64,000 nt of DNA, from positions 10,230,590 through 10,294,589 of the forward strand of contig JAVTVX010000011.1 of NCBI GenBank assembly GCA_033439265.1. Reading direction: 5' to 3'. This DNA comes from Dillenia suffruticosa (taxonomy: Eukaryota; Streptophyta; Magnoliopsida; Dilleniales; Dilleniaceae). A program made the translations under genes and the position numbers. Positions 57,879-64,000 of the stretch are shown here, piece after piece (the stretch's first letter is position 1; every line of letters starts with the position of its first letter). Under the pieces are notes generated by a model that was not told the DNA's origin, ran no database searches, and was given only the letters and a program-made list of their open reading frames with translations.

Positions 57879-59355
57879 ATCCTCCGAAATGTTTACTGTA
57901 CTATAAACTTGCCTACAGTTACTGTATAAACAGGTGAAGATATGAGAGCACCTTATGCGGGCAGGGCCAAGGGGGCCAACAGAACATGGCCCCAGCCTAT
58001 CTCAAATTCAATTATGTGATATGCAGTTTACATCAATGCCATAGCATGTAATCAGCAAAGTTTTCTGTGAAAATCATTTCAAGATTAACCCAAAGATAAA
58101 AATAAGAGGAAAGTGAAGTTGAATGATGGATAATGTTAGATATGCGTTAGACACAGCCTTGTTCTGTTGGGAGGGAAAAGAAAAATGCATATGCAAGCTA
58201 CACCAACATATTGGTTACATGCAGCAAAAACTTAAACTAAAATCCAATACCAATTATAAAGAATCAAGGACTTATTCAAATGTTTTGCTATTTTATAAAC
58301 TCTTATACAAAATAAATTTAGATTTCATAGAAGTTACTGCACAAATATGTGGACATGTGCATGATTACATGTTGACCTAGTTTCCAAGAGAACAGCTTTC
58401 AGGATAAAGCTGTTCGTCTGCTTCCGCACAAAATGCTACCGGAAAGCACCAGTCTCAAAAATTATCCAATGGCAAGACTAAGACATGAAAAGGAAATCAC
58501 TCCAGAGATTCCATCCGTGGAATGTGTAAAGGTAGTGACCTAAAGTGTAATTACAATCTATATACCAAAATAACCAGGACCATACATTCCTCTTCCAGAA
58601 CAAGAGGTTTTATTCAATATAACATATTTTCTAGGGCTCTCCCCTTTTTATTTTAATTTAAAGAAAAAAAAGTTCCTTAAGTCAAAATGTTCTCAACCAT
58701 GATCCGTCTGGGCCCGCCAAAACTAAAGTGGTCCAGCTGGTGTGCAAAGGATCCAAATTTTCTGGGCCTGCTTCCAAGTCTCAGAAAAATGAAAGATCTA
58801 ATTCCATCCTCAGAACTAGATGCAACTGTAACAAATGGAACATTTACATCTAATAATTCGATCTAACAATGTTTGGGATTTTCTTAAAAGCTTGCGGTCC
58901 TGAAATAAGCATTTCGGATGGAAGAGCCAACAAGGAGACTGGCAAGTATAACCATTGTCAAAGGGAAAAAAGAACAGGGGGACATCAAACTTTAGCACAA
59001 AAAGACATGGCCTATAATTGAAAGCTGATAATGATAGAACAAGAGAACTATTCCCAGGACCTTCTCCTATTACTGTTTGGTCCCAAAAAAATAAAAATAA
59101 AAATCCTATCCTTGCAACTTGGCTTATAATGGACTTGCCAATGATCACATTCTTCACAGAAGCGCCCATACTATTTACTGCCTGCAACAGTTCCACAGGA
59201 AAAATTTCCCAGCCAACCTTGAAATACAGCCCACAAAAAGCCTCGAGTCTGCTAGATAGCATTTTGATGCAAACTGTCCTTTTTCTTTTTTGACGGTCAC
59301 ATTTTCTGGCTGTCAATTGAGGGACATTTCACCGCATTTCCCAATCAAGTATATT
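57879..59355. other. No gene recognised
   Basis: Sequence between two copia elements. A 166-codon minus-strand frame at 58816-59316 lacks any recognisable motif and is probably chance. No GAUT15 5' exon found here. Confidence 0.5.
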
Positions 59356-59435
59356 CCATTCTCCTAGATGTGTTCATTCCTTATTTTACTTTGCTCCATT
59401 CTCCTAGATGTGTTCATTCCTTATTTTACTTTGCT
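59356..59435. repeat. Perfect 40-bp tandem duplication
   Basis: Two identical 40-bp units back to back (59356-59395, 59396-59435), each beginning CCATTCTCCTAGATGTG and ending TTACTTTGCT. No mismatches, so a very recent event or an assembly artefact. Confidence 0.95.
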
Positions 59436-59613
59436 CCAGCTTGAAATCTCCAATTGTGACCGGGTATTATTATCTCCAGAAAAAAAGTACAGTATGAATT
59501 GGTTAAAACTATTGTCAATAATAATGTTTTCTAAAATAATTTTCTAAGACTAGTAGCTATAAATATTTTTTTTCCCTTAAGGATTTCTAGCAGAGATTTT
59601 GGTGGGTTAATTA

Positions 59614-60228
59614 TGTTGGGAAAAAATTACTTGATGCAAAAAATATGCCAAATATCGTGTTAAATTATCGGAATCAAAACTCAAGAATTAAAATTGAAAT
59701 TCAAGTTGAATGGAAGTGTATCTGACTCCATAGCCGAAACTGAATAGAATACAAACTTGATCCGACCTTCGTTTGGGCAGAATCCCGGCCACGGCCTTCT
59801 AGGTCAAATGTATTCTCACAAAATCTCTCTATTTGATGGGAGTATAGGGAGAAGAGTAATTCAATGACCCATGGACCATAACCCTTATTTATAGTTGTAG
59901 GGATGACTTTATTTCCAAATTCATAATTGGAATTTGTTTATTTAGCTTATTCAAGTTACCTTACCTGATTCACATGAATTTAGGTAACTTTCATACTATT
60001 TTTAAGTCACCTTTAGACATTTCCCATTTAACCCATCATAAATAGTAAATGTCCATTGGTATTTACACATTTATTTATTTCCATATCCTTTGAGATATTT
60101 AAACCCAAATTACTGAATTTTTCAAATTTACCAGATCACTTTTATATGGGATTATCTTATGGGCTTGACAGTATGCAATACATAATTATTTTAACATATA
60201 AGCCCAATGTTGGATTAATGATCCAACA
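59614..60228 (-). repeat. 3' LTR of the copia element at the right edge
   Basis: 615 bp, plus-strand TGTTGGGAAAA..ATCCAACA, so TGTTGG/CCAACA inverted ends. On the minus strand AAGTGGGAGAT directly precedes it as polypurine tract (60229-60241). The left outside base run AATTA (59609-59613) is the possible target duplication; the other end lies beyond the window. Confidence 0.85.
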
Positions 60229-60241
60229 ATCTCCCACTTGG

Positions 60242-60629
60242 ACTATATGTGAGACTTTATAATTATGTAATTGCTAAATAACCGAATGAGCTCAACTTCT
60301 CTGTCAATACTGAAATGTATTTATAACCAATCCCGTCCATTAATCATATCAACTTAGGATCAAGGCGACTTTTATTATAATTTCACAACTCAACCTTCAA
60401 TGGTCACGTAAATTGATATAACCAAATGACATGGATTATGATATGGATGCGTAGGATGGAAATGTCATGCAATGTGATCTTTAACATGTCTATTTCCAAC
60501 TGGTTCTCTTTAGTGAGATCATACCAAATCAGAGTGAATAAAAAAAGGCTGAATCTTTATTTCTGCAGAATTTAACTGTAGTAACTCAATATTTATATCA
60601 ATAGAGCATTCATGATTTACAAACTCCTA
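60242..60629 (-). other. Copia 3' untranslated region
   Basis: Between the end of the RNase H frame and the polypurine tract. No coding. Confidence 0.6.
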
Positions 60630-63600
60630 CTAAAATTGTATATCCTCAAGTGGCATTACGCCCATACGAGCAACATGCTCAAGGAATACTTTGGGTGCCA
60701 AACCCTTTGTAAGTGGATCCGCAATCATGGAGTTTATTCCTATATGTTCTATAGACATCTGACCACTCTGTACTCTTTCTTTAACAACTAGGAACTTGAT
60801 ATCTATGTGTTTGGATTTTGTCGAACTCTTGTTGTTATTGGAATAGAGGACTGCCGATTTGTTGTCACAAAATAATTTGAGTGGCTTATCAATGCTATCC
60901 ACTATCCGCAGTCCCATGACAAAATTTCGCAGCCATATTCCATGGTTGGATGCTTTATGACATGCTATGAATTCTGTCGCCATTGTGGAAGATGCTATAA
61001 GAGACTGTTTAGCATTCTTCCAAGAAATGGCTCCTCCTGCTAGCATGTAGATATAGCCTGTTGTAGACTTCATGCTATCTTGACATCCCGCAAAGTCGGA
61101 GTCAGTATACCTAGTGATCTCAAGCCATTCCGACCTCCGATACGTGAGCATATATTCCTTCGTTCTCTGTAGATACCGCAAGACTCATTTGATAGCTTTC
61201 CAATGGTCCATTCCAGGATTGTTTAAGTATCTGCCCAATATTCCTATAATGTACGCAATATCTGGACGCGTACATACCTGAGCATATATCAGACTTCCTA
61301 CTGCTGATGCATAAGGTATTTTCTGTATTTCTCGTTTCTCAATATCATTTTGGGGGCACTGTTTGAGACTAAATTTGTCTCCCTTAGAAACAGGGGTATC
61401 ACCATGTTTACAATTTTGCATACCATATCTCGTTAAGACCTTTTCAATATATCCCTTTTGGGACAATTACAGAATATCTTGAGAACGATCTCGGTGTATC
61501 TGAATGCCCAATACGAAAGAACTTTCTCCAAGATCTTTCATCTCAAATTTCTTGGTGAGAAAGATCTTGGTTTCATATAATAGGTCTTTATCGTTACTGG
61601 CAAGCAATATGTCATTGACATATAAAACCAGAAAAATATATTTACTCCCACAGAACTTATGGTATATACATTCATCAACTAAATTCATCTCAAAACCAAA
61701 GGAGATGATTATTTGATGAAATTTAAAATACCATTGTCAAAATGTTTGCTTGAGTCCATAGATGGATTTTTTAAGTTTGCAAACAATATTCTTTGGATCT
61801 CCCGACACAAAGTTTTCTGGTTGCAACATATATATCGTTTCATCAATGTCACCATTGAGAAACGCCGTCTTTACATCCATTTGGTGTAATTCAAGATCAA
61901 AATATGCCACTAACGCCATTATAATCCTAAAAGAGTTTTTCGAAAAAACTGGAGAGAAAGTCTCTTTATAATCAATACCTTCTTTTTGTGTGAAACTTTT
62001 TACGACAAGACGAGCTTTATATCTTTCCACATTACCTTTCGAATTCCTTTTGGTTTTAAATATCCATTTACAACCAATGAGTTTTGCTCCTTCAGGCAAT
62101 GGGACGAGATCCCAAACGTCATTGTCCTTCATGGACTTCATCTCCTTATTCATGGCATCGATCCACTTTTGAGAGTTACAACATTCAATGGCTTGATGGA
62201 AGTTGATCGGATCATCTTCCATCACTCCAATATCAATATCATGTTCCTGAAGAAATACAACATAGTCATCCGGAATTGCATTTCTTCTTTCTCTAGTGGA
62301 TCTTCTTAATGGCATAGGTTCTTGAGGTGGTAGAGTTTGTTCTTCGGAATTGGAGGTTTCTCCAACATTGTCTAACTCTATTGTGTTTTGAATAGGATCA
62401 GGGATAGAAACCTGGTCAAGTCCAATAACACCTGTGGGAATATCAATATATTTTTCTTGCAAGACAATATTTCTAACCATATCTCCCCCTGCAAACTCAA
62501 CATCATAAAAAAACCAGACATTTCCCGACTCAAAAATGACCTTATTTGTGGGATCATAAAATTTGTACCCCTTAGATTTTTCAGAATATCCTATAAAATA
62601 GCAACTAACTGTCTTAGCATCCAGTTTCCTTTCATGGGGCCTAAAAGGCTTAGCCTCAGCTGGACAACCCCAAACGCGTAGATGCTTCACACTAGGACGT
62701 CTGCTAGTCCAAAGTTTGTAGGGGGTTTTGGTAGTTGCCTTAGTAGGAACTCTGTTAATAAGGTATGCTGCAGTCTTGAGTGCCTCTCCCCAGAGTGACT
62801 CAGGTAAGGCAGAATGAGCAATCATGCTTCTTCCCATATCCTGAAGAGTTCTGTTTCATCTTTCAGCAACACCATTCATGGCGGGTGAGCCAGGCCTGGT
62901 ATACTGTGGGACGATACCGCATTTCTCTAGGAAGTGAGTAAACGGTCCTAGACGCTATTCACTTGATCCATTATTTCTGCCATAGTATTCTCCACCACGA
63001 TCAGATCTGACTTTCTTAATTCGTTTGCCGAGTTGGTTTTCAACTTCAACTTTATAAATTTTGAACATATCCAGAGATTGAGACTTTTCTGTAAGAAGAT
63101 AAATGTAGTCATATCTTGAATAATCGTCTATGAACGTGATAAAATATCGTTGACCATTCCAAGAAGCCGAAGGGAATGGTCTACAGATATCTGTATGAAT
63201 CAATTCTAAGACATCTGACGTCCTTTTGGCCTTATAATTCCTTTTATTAGTTTGTTTTCCCTTTATACAATTTACACAAATGTCAAAGTCTGTAAAATCA
63301 AGGGAATTAAGAATTCTTTCTGACACAATTCTCTCTATTCTTCGTCTGGAGATATAACCTAATCTTTTGTGCCACAAAGAGGAGGAATTCTCATTGGTTA
63401 ATTTGCGCCTTACATTTCGAGTACCAGTATGTAGAGATTCATTAAAACAAGTCACAGTATCAAGTAAATAAAGATTATCGGATCCTAATAAAGAACCGGA
63501 ACCAACTAATTTTGAATCAAGAAACAAACTAACTTTCTCATTTCCGAAAGAACAAGTAAAACCAAATTTGTCCAATACAGAAATAGAAATCAAATTCCAT

Positions 63601-64000
63601 CTAAAAGACGGTACAATAAATGTTTCATGCAGATCCAAAAAGAATCCGGTCCTTAACAATAATCTAAACCTTCCTATGGCTTCAACTGGAACCTTATTGC
63701 CGTCACCTACGTAGATGTATCTTTCACCATCATTTGGCGGTCGGTAATTTAGGCAACCCTACATGGACACACTGATGTGAGTGGTTGCAGCGGAATCTAG
63801 CCACCAAGTGTGTCCTGGTACTGAAATTAAATTAATCTCATAACAAACTAAAGACAGAAGCATACCTTTCTTTGCACGCCAAGCGTGATAATTGGTACAC
63901 TCCTTCTTTCTATGTTCCTCACCACCACAAAAGAAGCATCCCTTCTTTTCCCGTTCACCCGGTACCTTTTGTTGCTTCTTCTAAGGTGTCGTACTTGCAA
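60630..64000 (-). pseudogene. Copia gag-pol polyprotein, 3' part, stops in one frame
   Basis: Minus strand, all pieces in a single reading frame. Domains in order: zinc knuckle CFFCGGEEHRKKEC (intact) near 63930; protease active-site block DSAATTH near 63795 (family DSG.T.H); GAG-pre-integrase LWHKRLGYISRRRIERIV; integrase core VRSDRGGEYY and [22 protein letters not shown] from [20 protein letters not shown] to VLYVNDILLAS (YVDD catalytic box mutated to YVND); RNase H with DSDFAGCQDS and IADPLTKGL. Six stops: near 63759, 62955, 62862, 61737, 61467 and 61182. Five are one C-to-T change from the family codon. Gag upstream of the knuckle is beyond the right edge. Confidence 0.9.

Noticed and set aside
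58816-59316. 166-codon minus-strand frame
   Set aside because: No motif, low-complexity Phe/Leu stretches and no match to GAUT15 5' exons; likely chance.

Overview
This window is nuclear DNA of a flowering plant. The evidence is two recognisable plant gene loci broken by introns (AP-4 epsilon and a GAUT15-type galacturonosyltransferase), plus plant-type LINEs, a hAT element, a MULE fragment, a tRNA-type SINE, and Ty1/copia and Ty3/gypsy LTR elements in many states of decay. The sequence is AT-rich. I see no operons, rRNA, tRNA genes, CRISPR arrays or bacterial features. The species cannot be named from the sequence alone.

Layout. (1) 1-13,444, minus strand: the first four coding exons of AP4E, the large subunit of the AP-4 vesicle-coat adaptor; the rest lies off the left edge. 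Its second intron is about 10 kb and holds an RTE-type LINE remnant (a second copy lies downstream of exon 4) and a decayed L1-type LINE of about 5.7 kb. (2) 13,960-18,290: GC-rich remnants of a gypsy element with a 0.7-kb direct duplication around its protease, then the 5' part of a MULE transposase. (3) 18,290-32,996: a copia-like tail with a 1.27-kb 3' LTR, then a nested pair: a gypsy gag-protease element (outer) whose 5' LTR is split by a complete gag-only Athila-like element (inner, 25,838-32,482). (4) 33,000-36,700: mostly unrecognised sequence with short repeats. (5) 36,709-40,604: a complete but dead hAT transposon with TIRs, target duplication and an internal two-monomer satellite. 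(6) 40,613-48,464: copia and gypsy fragments, a SINE with clear target duplications, and a short LTR element with little coding capacity. (7) 49,259-50,867, minus: a GAUT15-like gene with three stops and a frameshift, so a pseudogene as it stands here. (8) 51,154-54,364: a 3.2-kb solo LTR of Tekay/Del type. (9) 54,657-57,873: a complete copia element with a perfect 5-bp target duplication but no protease, RT or RNase H. (10) 59,614-64,000, minus: the 3' half of a copia element whose pol keeps one reading frame but carries six stops.

Biology. Only AP4E looks functional: vesicle sorting at the trans-Golgi network. Everything else is mobile-element history, which can be layered by nesting: gypsy outer before Athila-like inner, and insertions around a decayed GAUT gene. 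I found no convincing undescribed system. The points most worth a second look are the CTG at the AP4E start position, the pseudogenised GAUT15 locus, the C-to-T pattern of the stops in the copia pol, and the alternating-length satellite inside the hAT element. All boundaries were read by eye; identities and ages were not computed.
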